The notes under the pieces are model-generated. The model worked only from the letters and a program-made list of their open reading frames with translations, was not told the origin of the DNA and did no database searches. A stretch of 64,000 nucleotides of DNA from an uncultured Allomuricauda sp. (lineage in GTDB: Bacteria > Bacteroidota > Bacteroidia > Flavobacteriales > Flavobacteriaceae): NCBI RefSeq assembly GCF_947258355.1, contig NZ_CAMYIC010000059.1, positions 1-64,000 on the forward strand, in the 5' to 3' direction. Positions within the stretch are counted from its first letter, which is position 1. Each line of letters opens with the position of its first letter. The translations under genes were made by a program, and so were the position numbers. Positions 1 through 8,479 of this stretch are shown piece by piece.

Positions 1-76
1 AGGGATTCGAACCCCCGGAGGTGTGACCCTCAACAGTTTTCAAGACTGCCGCATTCGACCACTCTGCCATTCCTCC
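1..76 (-). tRNA. tRNA-Ser (anticodon UGA), 3' end cut by the window edge
   Basis: Read on the minus strand from position 76, the sequence begins GGAGGAATGGCAGAGTGG and runs through a D arm, an anticodon arm with the loop CTTGAAA, a long variable arm (GGGTCACACC) and the T-arm signature GGTTCGAATCC. The anticodon TGA is the complement of positions 40-42. The long variable arm and the anticodon both indicate serine (UCN codons). The last part of the acceptor stem and the CCA end lie outside the window, so about ten bases are missing. Confidence 0.95.
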
Positions 77-192
77 TAAGCGGGTGCAAATATATAAAGC
101 TTTTTGTTATCCCAAAAGACCTTTTTGCATTATTGTTCTATTCGTTGGTTCAAATCATTTCACAACAACCATAAAAAGTTTGTAAAAATCAA

Positions 193-224
193 TTGGTAGG
201 TTAATAACAATGGTCATACCTTTG
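193..224 (+). promoter_or_regulatory. Bacteroidota-type promoter of the TSUP permease gene
   Basis: TACCTTTG at 217-224 fits the -7 consensus TAnnTTTG exactly, and TTGG at 193-196 lies 20 bases upstream, where the -33 TTG element is expected. Transcription should start five to eight bases after the box, at or within a base or two of the ATG at 230, so the mRNA may be nearly leaderless. The position of the start site is inferred. Confidence 0.55.
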
Positions 225-229
225 TTTTT

Positions 230-982
230 ATGCTAGAATGGTACCACTATTTGCTATTGATCGCTGTAGGTTTTGCGGTCGGATTTATAAACACGGTAGC
301 AGGTGGTGGGTCGCTGTTATCACTGCCCACGCTTATCTTTTTAGGGCTTCCGCCGGCTGTGGCCAATGGGACCAATCGGGTTGCCATAGTCATTCAAACA
401 GCCATGGCAACTGCCGGTTTCAAAAGCAAGGGTATTTCCACGTACCCCTTTAATATGTATTTGGGAATTTCCGCTTTTTTAGGTTCTATTATTGGGGCCT
501 ATATTGCTGTGGACATAGATGGCGATACCTTTAATAGGATTCTGGCCATTGTAATGTTAGCCGTCGTGCTCATTATCATATTTAAACCTAAAATGAGAGT
601 GGGAGAACTGGAAGAACGGCTTACCGGCAAGTATCTTTGGGTAAGTTTGATTGTATTTTTCTTCTTCGGTATTTACGGAGGTTTTATTAATGCAGGACTA
701 GGCTTTTTAATGATGTTGTTCATGCATTTCTACAATAAAATGAACCTGGTTCGTGTAAACGCGACCAAAGTGGCTGTTGTGTTTATTTATATGTTGGCCG
801 CCCTGGCCGTTTTCGCCTTTAATGATAAGATTGATTGGAAATTGGGGTTTATACTCGCCATCGGTAATGGTTCGGGGGCTTGGTTTGCTAGTAGGTTCTC
901 CGTGAAAAAGGGAGACGGATTTATAAAAACATTTTTAGTGATTGCCGTAGTTCTGATGGCCATCAAACTATGGTTCTTTTAA
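230..982 (+). CDS. TSUP-family (TauE/SafE) membrane permease
   Basis: A 250-residue, very hydrophobic protein with about eight membrane segments. It has the two-fold repeat of the TSUP family: residues about 18-50 hold GFINTVAGGGS followed by LGLPPAVANGTNR, and the second half holds GGFINAGLGF near residue 150 followed by NATKVAVV. TSUP proteins are inner-membrane permeases, often for sulfite, sulfoacetate or other organosulfur anions, but the substrate cannot be read from sequence. The ATG at 230 leaves the usual short N-terminus. The DegT aminotransferase follows after 12 bases and is probably co-transcribed; no functional link is evident. Confidence 0.88.
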   Translation: MLEWYHYLLLIAVGFAVGFINTVAGGGSLLSLPTLIFLGLPPAVANGTNRVAIVIQTAMATAGFKSKGISTYPFNMYLGISAFLGSIIGAYIAVDIDGDTFNRILAIVMLAVVLIIIFKPKMRVGELEERLTGKYLWVSLIVFFFFGIYGGFINAGLGFLMMLFMHFYNKMNLVRVNATKVAVVFIYMLAALAVFAFNDKIDWKLGFILAIGNGSGAWFASRFSVKKGDGFIKTFLVIAVVLMAIKLWFF

Positions 983-994
983 AACAAAAAATAT

Positions 995-2188
995 ATGCCT
1001 GGATTTGAACTTTTTGGAGACAAGGAAAGAAAAGAAGTACAAGATGTAATGCACTCTGGAGTGCTCATGCGCTATGGGTTCGATGGCATGCGCAACGGAC
1101 ATTGGAAAACCAAGGAGCTTGAGGCCGGATTGTCCAAGCGTATGCAATCTAAATACACTCATGCTGTTAGTAGTGGTACCGCTGCATTGACCGTTGCCTT
1201 GGCAAGTGCCGGTATTGGGGCAGGGGATGAGGTAATTATGCCCACCTTTACCTTTGTGGCGAGTTTTGAATCCATCTTGGCACTGGGCGCAGTACCTATT
1301 TTAGTTGATATTGATGACACCTTGACTTTAAAACCCGAGGCGGTCGAAAAAGCCATTACTCCAAAAACCAAAGTGGTCATGCCTGTACATATGTGTGGCT
1401 CCATGGCCAATTTGGATGCTTTACAAGCCATTTGCAACAAACATGGACTATTATTGCTCGAAGATGCTTGTCAGGCCATCGGAGGTACATACCATGGAAA
1501 ACCTTTGGGTAGTATTGGTGATTTGGGATGTTTTTCTTTCGATTATGTAAAGACTATTACCTGTGGTGAAGGCGGGGCTGTAATTACCGATAATGAAGAT
1601 TATTATGAAAATGCACATAAATATTCCGATCACGGTCACGATCATGTTGGAAACAATCGAGGAGCGGAGGAGCATCCATTTTTAGGGTACAATTTTAGAA
1701 TCTCGGAGATGAATGCAGCGGTGGGAGTGGCACAGTTGGCGCGTTTGGATGAGTTCATCGCTATTCAAAAAAAGAACTACACTGTTCTAAGGGAAGCTTT
1801 ATCCAAAATTCCGGAGGTAGTTTTTAGAACTGTGCCAGATGGAGGAGAGGAGAACTACTCCTTTTTAAACTTCTTTTTACCGAACGAGGATATCGCTCAA
1901 AAAGCCCATCATGCTTTGAGTGATGCCGGTGTTGATGGTTGCTTTTATTGGTACAACAACAACTGGCATTATTATAAAAAGTGGGAGCATTTGACTCAAA
2001 TGAAATCATTGGGCAAGTTACCAAAGGATGTGCAAGAGTCTTTGCCCGATTATAGTAAGGCTGATTTCTCTGAATCCGATAAATGGATGTCCAGAAATAT
2101 TTCCTGTTTGATTAAATTGGGATGGACCGAAGAGGAATTGACCAATCGGGCCACTAAAATGGTGGAAGCTATTAAGTCCGTGATTTAA
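995..2188 (+). CDS. DegT/DnrJ/EryC1/StrS-family PLP-dependent aminotransferase
   Basis: A 397-residue fold-type I aminotransferase. The SSGTAAL phosphate-binding motif is at 59-65, the cofactor-contacting DACQAIG at 157-163, and the Schiff-base lysine is K186 in FDYVKTITCGEGG. Relatives add an amino group to keto-sugars or sugar-like metabolites, usually beside nucleotide-sugar enzymes. Here the neighbours are a TSUP permease and a riboflavin gene, so the substrate is unknown. A histidine-rich stretch (YSDHGHDHVG near 211-220) lies after the lysine. The stop codon overlaps the end of the convergent ribB-type gene by four bases (2185-2188). Confidence 0.9.
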   Translation: MPGFELFGDKERKEVQDVMHSGVLMRYGFDGMRNGHWKTKELEAGLSKRMQSKYTHAVSSGTAALTVALASAGIGAGDEVIMPTFTFVASFESILALGAVPILVDIDDTLTLKPEAVEKAITPKTKVVMPVHMCGSMANLDALQAICNKHGLLLLEDACQAIGGTYHGKPLGSIGDLGCFSFDYVKTITCGEGGAVITDNEDYYENAHKYSDHGHDHVGNNRGAEEHPFLGYNFRISEMNAAVGVAQLARLDEFIAIQKKNYTVLREALSKIPEVVFRTVPDGGEENYSFLNFFLPNEDIAQKAHHALSDAGVDGCFYWYNNNWHYYKKWEHLTQMKSLGKLPKDVQESLPDYSKADFSESDKWMSRNISCLIKLGWTEEELTNRATKMVEAIKSVI

Positions 2189-3324
2189 TAATTCACATAC
2201 TCTACAATCTCCAGGCCATAACCTACCATTCCCACGCGTCTGGTCTGACCAGAATTGGTCAATAAACGAATCTTAGAGATATTCAGGTCGTGCAAAATCT
2301 GTGCGCCAATACCAAAATCCTTATTGTCCATTTCAATTTTTGGGGCTTTGCTAACACCCTCTTTTTGTAATTTTTTGAATTCAGAAAGCCTGCTCAGCAA
2401 ATTCATGGATTGGTTGCCTTGATTTATGAAGATCATGGCGCTTTTCTCCTCTTTGTTCAACGCATCGAACATGCGTTGTAGTCCTTCATCTGGGTTGTTG
2501 GTCAGGGTTCCCAACATGTCGTTGTTCACCAGTGTGGAATTAATACGTGTCAACACGGGTTCACCACTTTTCCAATTTCCTTTGAGCAGGGCTATATGTA
2601 CTTGGTCGTTGGTAGTTTGTTGGTATGCCCGTAATCTAAATTCCCCGAACCTAGTGTTTATGGTAAATGCTTCTTTGAGCTCTATCAGACTATCGTGTTC
2701 CATCCGGTAGGCAATCAAATCCTCGATGGAAACAATTTTCAGGTCGAATTTTTGTGCAACTTCAAGGAGTTGGGGCAAGCGAGCCATGGAACCATCTTCG
2801 TTCATGATCTCCACAATCACGCCGGCAGGTTCGAGTCCGGCAAGTCGTGCAAAATCAATGGCTGCTTCGGTATGCCCTGTTCGTCGCAAAACACCACCTT
2901 CTTTGGCAATTAAAGGAAAAATATGTCCCGGTCTTGCCAATTCATGTGGTTTGGTGACCTTATCGGTAAGTGCTAGGACCGTTTTTGCTCTATCTGCTGC
3001 AGAAATTCCTGTAGTTACCCCATTCCCCCTTAAATCCACAGAAACTGTGAAAGCGGTCTCCAATGGGTCGGTGTTGTGGTTTACCATTTTATGAAGTCCC
3101 AAATCCTTGCATCGGCCTTCGGTAAGTGGGGCACATATAAGTCCCCTGCCATGGGTGGCCATAAAATTAATGGTCTCTGGGGTAATGAGTTCGGCAGCGG
3201 CCAAAAAATCACCTTCATTTTCCCTATTCTCATCATCCACTACTATAATCACCTTGCCTTGTCTAATATCGGCAATGGCTTCTTCTATGGCGTTCAGTTG
3301 TATTTTTTTGTCTTTGGCGATCAT
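2185..3324 (-). CDS. ribB: 3,4-dihydroxy-2-butanone-4-phosphate synthase with a degenerate GTP cyclohydrolase II domain (RibBX-like)
   Basis: Residues 1 to about 205 form a complete RibB domain, which makes 3,4-dihydroxy-2-butanone 4-phosphate from ribulose 5-phosphate for riboflavin. It has the acidic metal-binding motif ENEGD at 35-39, HGRG at 58-61, and RRTGHTEA at 147-154. The C-terminal half aligns with GTP cyclohydrolase II (RibA), ending in GYGLEIVEYV at 368-377. However, the three zinc cysteines of RibA (family motif GDVFGSLRCDCG plus an upstream Cys) are replaced in the stretch around 259-276 by Thr or Asn. The second activity is therefore almost certainly absent, and a separate RibA is expected elsewhere. 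The ATG overlaps the end of lptF by four bases, so the two are translationally coupled. Confidence 0.9.
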   Translation of the reverse strand: MIAKDKKIQLNAIEEAIADIRQGKVIIVVDDENRENEGDFLAAAELITPETINFMATHGRGLICAPLTEGRCKDLGLHKMVNHNTDPLETAFTVSVDLRGNGVTTGISAADRAKTVLALTDKVTKPHELARPGHIFPLIAKEGGVLRRTGHTEAAIDFARLAGLEPAGVIVEIMNEDGSMARLPQLLEVAQKFDLKIVSIEDLIAYRMEHDSLIELKEAFTINTRFGEFRLRAYQQTTNDQVHIALLKGNWKSGEPVLTRINSTLVNNDMLGTLTNNPDEGLQRMFDALNKEEKSAMIFINQGNQSMNLLSRLSEFKKLQKEGVSKAPKIEMDNKDFGIGAQILHDLNISKIRLLTNSGQTRRVGMVGYGLEIVEYVNY

Positions 3325-4817
3325 TGGTCTTCCGCTTCTTTATCTTTCTTTTTAAATATGGATTTTATACGGTCTATAAAATGACCAAATCCGATTAATC
3401 CTTTATCTGCGGTGGCACGTCTTGTTAATGATATACCCAATGGCAGCATGATCAATGTCGGCAGCCATGCCCCAATGGCAGGGTGTATATTTCCTTCTTT
3501 GGCATAGTTGCCTGCAAACACACCGATAAAATAATAGGTCAAAAATAAGATTATAGCCACTACCATGGGCAATCCCAGTCCTCCTTTTCGTATTATGGCA
3601 CCCAAAGGAGCACCTACAAAAAACAAAATTATGCAAGAAAGTGCAAGGGCATATTTTTGGTGCAATGAGAGTATGTGACTGTTGTAAAACTTGTATCTAC
3701 TTTGCAGTTCGTCTTTTTTGGCCTTAACCGTGTTTAGGATACTGGACACTTCGTTTTGGGCTTTTTTCATCACTTGGATTTGCTCCCATTGTTCCAGGCT
3801 CTTCATAAACTCATCGATATTTTTGATGGAGTCGTGTTCAACCTCTTTTGTATTCTCCAGTTTAATGAGCTCTAAATTCTGGGTAGTGTCCTTTGCTACA
3901 GAAGCAGGAAAAGCACCCATACGGCTTACCACGTTTTTAGAGAATGCCTCAACTTTTTCCAAGTTGTTCTCCCTAAGGGAGTCAATATCCTTTATAAGGC
4001 GGCCAACGTTTTTCATCTTGTTGGTGGTGATGTTTTGATCCTCCTCCAAATCTTGGTCGTTGAGCTCCGAAATATCAATGTTAATGGTGTAGGTTTCAAA
4101 ATTTGACTTGGCAAAGGGTTGTTTTCGACGCTCTTTTGAGTCTTTTGGCAAAACTTCTTCGTAGTAATTACCATCTTTCAATACCAACTGAATAATGTCG
4201 GATTCTTCACTGCTAATCAACTCGCCGGATTTGGCCTTGATTACAGTGTTGTTGATATTCTGGTTGTTCTTTTTATGGATGATCACATTGTCCAAAAAGC
4301 GATCTTGCTCTCCATATTTTTTATCCACCTTGATATTCATGCCCTCACCAGTTCCTTCAAAATCACTGAAAACTCCTTCAGTAATGGCAGCTGCAGGTTT
4401 CACCTTGGCAATATTTCGCCGTAGGTTGAACATTTTTTGTTCGGATTTAGGAATTACATCATTCGCGAAAAAGAAGGTAACCAGTCCCAGGAACAACACA
4501 AATATGATAAGACTGCGCATACCACGTTGCAATGATATTCCAGAAGCTTTCATGGCAGCAAACTCATAGTTTTCTGCAAACGTACCAAAGGTAAGAATAG
4601 AGGATAGGAGCACTGTAAGAGGCAGCACCTTGTCCACCAACGTAGGGATAAAGTAAAAAATAAACTTGCCAATAATTACCATGCCCAGTCCTTTTCCCGC
4701 CAAATCATCTATGAACAGCCATATCCCCTGAAAGATGAATATGACGATCAGAATGAAAAAGGAACTGAAGAAGTTGTAAAGAAATCTTCTTAGTATATAC
4801 TGATCAAGTATTTTCAA
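3321..4817 (-). CDS. LptF/LptG-family permease (YjgP/YjgQ), LPS export
   Basis: A 498-residue inner-membrane protein with three membrane segments near the N-terminus (about 13-35, 52-78, 100-120) and three near the C-terminus (about 395-465). LptF/LptG pair with the LptB ATPase to extract lipopolysaccharide from the inner membrane and pass it to LptC/A/D. The large periplasmic middle holds a charged, helical section (about 280-370) longer than in the Escherichia coli proteins; long versions are usual in Flavobacteria. It starts three bases after the lolA stop and overlaps ribB by four, so it belongs to one operon. I cannot decide between LptF and LptG. Confidence 0.87.
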   Translation of the reverse strand: MKILDQYILRRFLYNFFSSFFILIVIFIFQGIWLFIDDLAGKGLGMVIIGKFIFYFIPTLVDKVLPLTVLLSSILTFGTFAENYEFAAMKASGISLQRGMRSLIIFVLFLGLVTFFFANDVIPKSEQKMFNLRRNIAKVKPAAAITEGVFSDFEGTGEGMNIKVDKKYGEQDRFLDNVIIHKKNNQNINNTVIKAKSGELISSEESDIIQLVLKDGNYYEEVLPKDSKERRKQPFAKSNFETYTINIDISELNDQDLEEDQNITTNKMKNVGRLIKDIDSLRENNLEKVEAFSKNVVSRMGAFPASVAKDTTQNLELIKLENTKEVEHDSIKNIDEFMKSLEQWEQIQVMKKAQNEVSSILNTVKAKKDELQSRYKFYNSHILSLHQKYALALSCIILFFVGAPLGAIIRKGGLGLPMVVAIILFLTYYFIGVFAGNYAKEGNIHPAIGAWLPTLIMLPLGISLTRRATADKGLIGFGHFIDRIKSIFKKKDKEAEDQ

Positions 4818-4820
4818 TGC

Positions 4821-5468
4821 CTAGTTTCTTATGATGTAGTACCCTTTGTCCTCGTACTTTTTCTCATCAAAGGTAAACAGAGTACTTGATATGGGCTGAT
4901 TGGTTTTGAAAGAATTAACGGTAATGGTGGTTTTGGTGCCATTGTTTCCCGTTTGAATCAGTTTGTAGATATGTTTTGTTTGTGTATCAACCCCCAACAA
5001 AACAGATTTAATTTCCGTATTTGAATCAATCGGGATTAATTTGACATATTGGATTTTTCTTCCGCCCACGTTTTGAAGAATGTCCCATTGGTAATTGTGC
5101 CCGGTTTTGTAGAAGGTCAACATTTTTGATGGGCTCACATTGTCGTTGTCTTCGTTTACATCTTCAATAGTGACCTCTTCGTTTTCCGGAACTACAGTGT
5201 ATACCTTATTGCCATCGTAAAGTTGGGTGGCCCCAAAATAGTTTAATAAGTATTTTTCACCATCCAGAGTCACGTTTCCATTGGTTTCCTGTTTCAGATT
5301 GGCTTCCGTATTTTCCAAGGTGGACTGAAAATCAATATAAATATTGTCGTAGCTCTGTACTTTGTTGTACACTTCATCCAAAAGTGCTTTTGCCTTATCT
5401 GAGTTCTGTCCGTAGGAAAAAAGTCCAACGGTAAACAATGCTATAAAAAGAATACTTTTCTTGATCAT
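4821..5468 (-). CDS. lolA: LolA-like outer-membrane lipoprotein carrier protein
   Basis: A periplasmic protein of 215 residues from the chosen ATG, beginning MIKKSILFIALF with a typical signal peptide ending near SYGQ. The rest is beta-rich with the LolA pattern: an early helix with AKALLDEVYNKVQSY, then alternating strands and a terminal FTFDEKKYEDKGYYIIR. LolA carries lipoproteins from the LolCDE complex to the outer membrane; Bacteroidota homologues are divergent. An in-frame ATG 18 bases upstream (5486) overlaps the ftsK end and cannot be excluded, but it would weaken the signal peptide. The gene lies between ftsK and lptF in an envelope operon. Confidence 0.85.
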   Translation of the reverse strand: MIKKSILFIALFTVGLFSYGQNSDKAKALLDEVYNKVQSYDNIYIDFQSTLENTEANLKQETNGNVTLDGEKYLLNYFGATQLYDGNKVYTVVPENEEVTIEDVNEDNDNVSPSKMLTFYKTGHNYQWDILQNVGGRKIQYVKLIPIDSNTEIKSVLLGVDTQTKHIYKLIQTGNNGTKTTITVNSFKTNQPISSTLFTFDEKKYEDKGYYIIRN

Positions 5469-5472
5469 GGTC

Positions 5473-7863
5473 TTATTTTGCTTCATTTTCTAATAGTTGT
5501 TCCAAGGAATACATGTCGGGTACCAGAACTTGTCTTGCCTTACTTCCTTCAAATGGCCCTACAATTCCGGCAGCTTCCAATTGGTCTATAATTCTACCGG
5601 CCCTGTTGTATCCCAGTTTTAATTTTCTTTGTATCAATGAGGCGGAGCCTTGTTGTGCAGTTACAATTACTTCAGCTGCATCTCTAAACATGGCATCCCT
5701 GTCCGCGATATCATTATCAAGACTTGTGCCAGATTCTTCGCCCACATACTCCGGCAATAGGTGTGCTTCAGGATATGCACGTTGGGACCCGATATAGTCG
5801 GTGATTTTTGCTACTTCGGGCGTATCCACAAAGGCACATTGCAACCTTGTCACATCATTTCCTTGTGTATAGAGCATATCTCCGCGACCAATAAGCTGGT
5901 CGGCCCCCTGAGCATCCAAAATGGTTCTTGAATCAATTTTTGAGGTTACCCTAAATGCTATCCTGGCAGGGAAGTTGGCCTTAATGATACCTGTGATAAC
6001 ATTTACCGAAGGTCTTTGCGTAGCAATGATCAAGTGAATACCGATGGCACGTGCCAACTGTGCCAATCTGGCAATGGGTGTTTCCACTTCCTTGCCCGCC
6101 GTCATGATCAAATCGGCAAACTCATCGATTACCAATACAATGTAAGGCAAGAATTTGTGTCCGTCGTTCGGATTCAATTTTCTAGCCTTGAACTTAGTGT
6201 TGTATTCTTTGATATTCCGGACCATGGCCGATTTCAATAACTCGTACCTCTGGTCCATTTCAATACAAAGGGAGTTCAACGTGTTGATCACCTTGGTGTT
6301 GTCGGTAATAATGGCTTCCTCTGAATCGGGCAGCTTTGCCAAAAAGTGACGCTCAATTTTATTGTACAGGGTCAATTCCACCTTTTTGGGGTCCACCAAG
6401 ATAAATTTGACTTCTGCAGGGTGTTTTTTGTAGAGCAGTGAAGTGATGACCGCATTCAACCCCACCGATTTACCTTGACCTGTTGCACCTGCCATGAGCA
6501 TGTGAGGCATTTTGGCAAGGTCTACCACAAAAGTCTCGTTGCTAATGGTTTTTCCAAAAGCGATGGGCAATTCCATTTCCGCTTTTTGGAATTTGTTGGA
6601 TGCAATCACCGAACGCATGGAAACAATTGTTGCGTTTTTGTTAGGTACTTCGATACCGACGGTCCCTTTTCCAGGAATAGGGGCAATGATCCTGATTCCC
6701 AATGCAGCCAACGATAAAGCGATGTCGTCCTCCAAGTTTTTAATCTTTGAGATACGGATTCCAGCCTCGGGTACAATTTCGTACAGAGTTACTGTTGGAC
6801 CTATGGTCGCTTTGATCTGGGCAATTCCTATCTTATAGTTTTTGAGGGTGCTTACAATTCGATTCTTGTTCTCTTCAAGTTCTTCTTGGTTAATGGTAAT
6901 GCCTCCAGAAGCGCCGTGAGCCTCAAGTAAATCCAAGGTTGGGAATTTATAGTTGCCCAATTCCAATTTGGGATCGAATTCCCCAAAATCCTCTACCAAT
7001 TTGGCCGCTTTGGCATCGGTTTCCTCTTCTTCAACCGGAGTTTCCTCGACCTTCAAGGCGATATCGGTTTCCTTTTCTTCTGGAATGTTGACATCGAGTC
7101 CTGCTTCATCCAAAGGAGGAATATCCTTTTTATGGGTGTAGGTGTCCACTTTTTCTGGAACCGTATCTTCGGTTGTCAACAGGATACTTTCCTCTTCTTC
7201 ACCAGAGGAGGTCTTTGCGGAAGTTTGTATTGAGGGTTCTTCATTGAAGTCAGACTTGATTTTTTGCTTTTGATTACGAAAGAAATTGGCAAATCCTTCG
7301 GGCGTAAAATTGAAAAGTCGCACCAAAATCACCATCAAAATAAAAATCAGAATCAAGAACACGCCGATCTTGCCCGTGTAGTCTTGTAGAAAATCGTTCA
7401 TCTCATATCCGATCAATCCTCCCAATAGTGGAAAATCAGCGGCGAAAAAACCAAGGGCAACAGACCCCCAGATAACTCCGACCAATCCCCAGATCCATTT
7501 GGATATCAAACGTTTTCCATTTAGACCTAGAAACAGATATAGTCCTGTAATGGCCAATAAAAAGGGAAATATGAAAGAGGCCAGGCCAAAACCTTTGTAC
7601 ATAAAAAAGTGACTTACATTGGCCCCGAATTTGTTCAGCAAATTGCTGGCTTCTGCATTTCGGTCCGCAAACTGGGACAGCATACTCTGATCTTCTTGCC
7701 AAGTAAAATAAAATGACATGAAGGAGAAGAAAAGTGCAATACTGAGAACTATCAAAAGGCTACCAAAAATAATCTTGTTCTGCTTGGAAGGCTTAAAGGA
7801 AACCTTCTTCTTGGCAGTAGAGGTAGTTTTTTTTGATTTGGATTTTGTTCGTTTTTTGGCCAT
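5473..7863 (-). CDS. ftsK: DNA translocase FtsK/SpoIIIE
   Basis: A 796-residue protein with a Lys/Ser-rich cytoplasmic start, four membrane segments within the first 190 residues, an acidic linker (about 200-300), and the FtsK motor. The Walker A motif GATGQGKS lies near 458-466 and the Walker B stretch VLVIDEFADL near 585. The C-terminal winged-helix gamma domain (GSASLIQRKLKLGYNRAGRIIDQL, split across about 742-765) recognises polar KOPS-type sequences. FtsK pumps the chromosome termini through the septum and activates dimer resolution. The linker is short compared with E. coli, as usual in this phylum. It heads the lolA-lptF-ribB operon. Confidence 0.96.
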   Translation of the reverse strand: MAKKRTKSKSKKTTSTAKKKVSFKPSKQNKIIFGSLLIVLSIALFFSFMSFYFTWQEDQSMLSQFADRNAEASNLLNKFGANVSHFFMYKGFGLASFIFPFLLAITGLYLFLGLNGKRLISKWIWGLVGVIWGSVALGFFAADFPLLGGLIGYEMNDFLQDYTGKIGVFLILIFILMVILVRLFNFTPEGFANFFRNQKQKIKSDFNEEPSIQTSAKTSSGEEEESILLTTEDTVPEKVDTYTHKKDIPPLDEAGLDVNIPEEKETDIALKVEETPVEEEETDAKAAKLVEDFGEFDPKLELGNYKFPTLDLLEAHGASGGITINQEELEENKNRIVSTLKNYKIGIAQIKATIGPTVTLYEIVPEAGIRISKIKNLEDDIALSLAALGIRIIAPIPGKGTVGIEVPNKNATIVSMRSVIASNKFQKAEMELPIAFGKTISNETFVVDLAKMPHMLMAGATGQGKSVGLNAVITSLLYKKHPAEVKFILVDPKKVELTLYNKIERHFLAKLPDSEEAIITDNTKVINTLNSLCIEMDQRYELLKSAMVRNIKEYNTKFKARKLNPNDGHKFLPYIVLVIDEFADLIMTAGKEVETPIARLAQLARAIGIHLIIATQRPSVNVITGIIKANFPARIAFRVTSKIDSRTILDAQGADQLIGRGDMLYTQGNDVTRLQCAFVDTPEVAKITDYIGSQRAYPEAHLLPEYVGEESGTSLDNDIADRDAMFRDAAEVIVTAQQGSASLIQRKLKLGYNRAGRIIDQLEAAGIVGPFEGSKARQVLVPDMYSLEQLLENEAK

Positions 7864-7925
7864 TAATCAATTTTAAGCGGGGCTAAGTTACAAATTTACG
7901 TTGCTACTCGGGGTCTTGGATTTTA

Positions 7926-8291
7926 CTAAAAAATCTTGGGTATATAGATGATCAACCCAATGATACTTGCCAAGATGGATACTATCATAACGGCTCCTGC
8001 GGAAATATCTTTTATTAAACCAATTTTGGGATCTAATTTGGGTTGAACATAATCGCAGATTTTTTCAATGGCCGTATTTAATCCTTCCACTCCCATGACC
8101 AAACCTATTGACAAGAGTTGGAGTATCCATTCTGTGTTGGAGATTTGATAGTAGAAGCCGAAGGCTGTAACAACCAAAGCAATGACAAATTGAATTTTGA
8201 TGCTAGGTTCTGTGCGCAACAATAGAAACATGCCCTTTAGGGCATACCCCACACTTTTTATCCTGTTCTTAATAAAAGATTCTTTCGGCAT
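7926..8291 (-). CDS. dgkA: Diacylglycerol kinase / undecaprenol kinase family (DgkA)
   Basis: A small, 121-residue integral membrane protein with three membrane helices. The DgkA signature EGLNTAIEKICDY covers 69-81, including the catalytic Glu69 and metal-ligand Glu76 positions, and is followed by KDISAGAV. Such enzymes phosphorylate diacylglycerol or undecaprenol and recycle lipid carriers for wall synthesis; which lipid is used here cannot be told. The gene lies 62 bases upstream of ftsK on the same strand and may share its transcript. Confidence 0.9.
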   Translation of the reverse strand: MPKESFIKNRIKSVGYALKGMFLLLRTEPSIKIQFVIALVVTAFGFYYQISNTEWILQLLSIGLVMGVEGLNTAIEKICDYVQPKLDPKIGLIKDISAGAVMIVSILASIIGLIIYIPKIF

Positions 8292-8355
8292 TTAAATGCT
8301 TCACGTATATTTTGAAAATGATTCAGATGCTTCCTTAAAAGAGCAAGTTCGGTGT

Positions 8356-8363
8356 CAAAAATA
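8356..8363 (-). promoter_or_regulatory. -7 box of the dgkA-ftsK operon promoter
   Basis: On the minus strand this reads TATTTTTG, an exact TAnnTTTG match, 65 bases before the dgkA ATG. No TTTG is seen at the usual upstream distance. The rest of the 188-base gap between dgkA and the nhaC-type gene shows no gene or hairpin that I can support. Confidence 0.35.
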
Positions 8364-8479
8364 ATAAAAAACTATCCTATTAATGTGCCGTAAAAGAACC
8401 CATCCTATAACTATTTTTTAAGAGGAGCCATCAACATCTGCAATAAGAAATAATGCAACCGAAAACGTTGGTCAGAACA

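Noticed and set aside
2185..3324. Calling the riboflavin gene bifunctional RibBA
   Set aside because: The zinc cysteines of GTP cyclohydrolase II are all replaced.
3250..3400. FMN riboswitch before the riboflavin gene
   Set aside because: The gene overlaps lptF by four bases, leaving no leader, and no conserved RFN sequence is seen.
8292..8479. Possible small gene or RNA between dgkA and the nhaC-type gene
   Set aside because: Only short unsupported frames and no stable structure; a promoter box is all I can defend.
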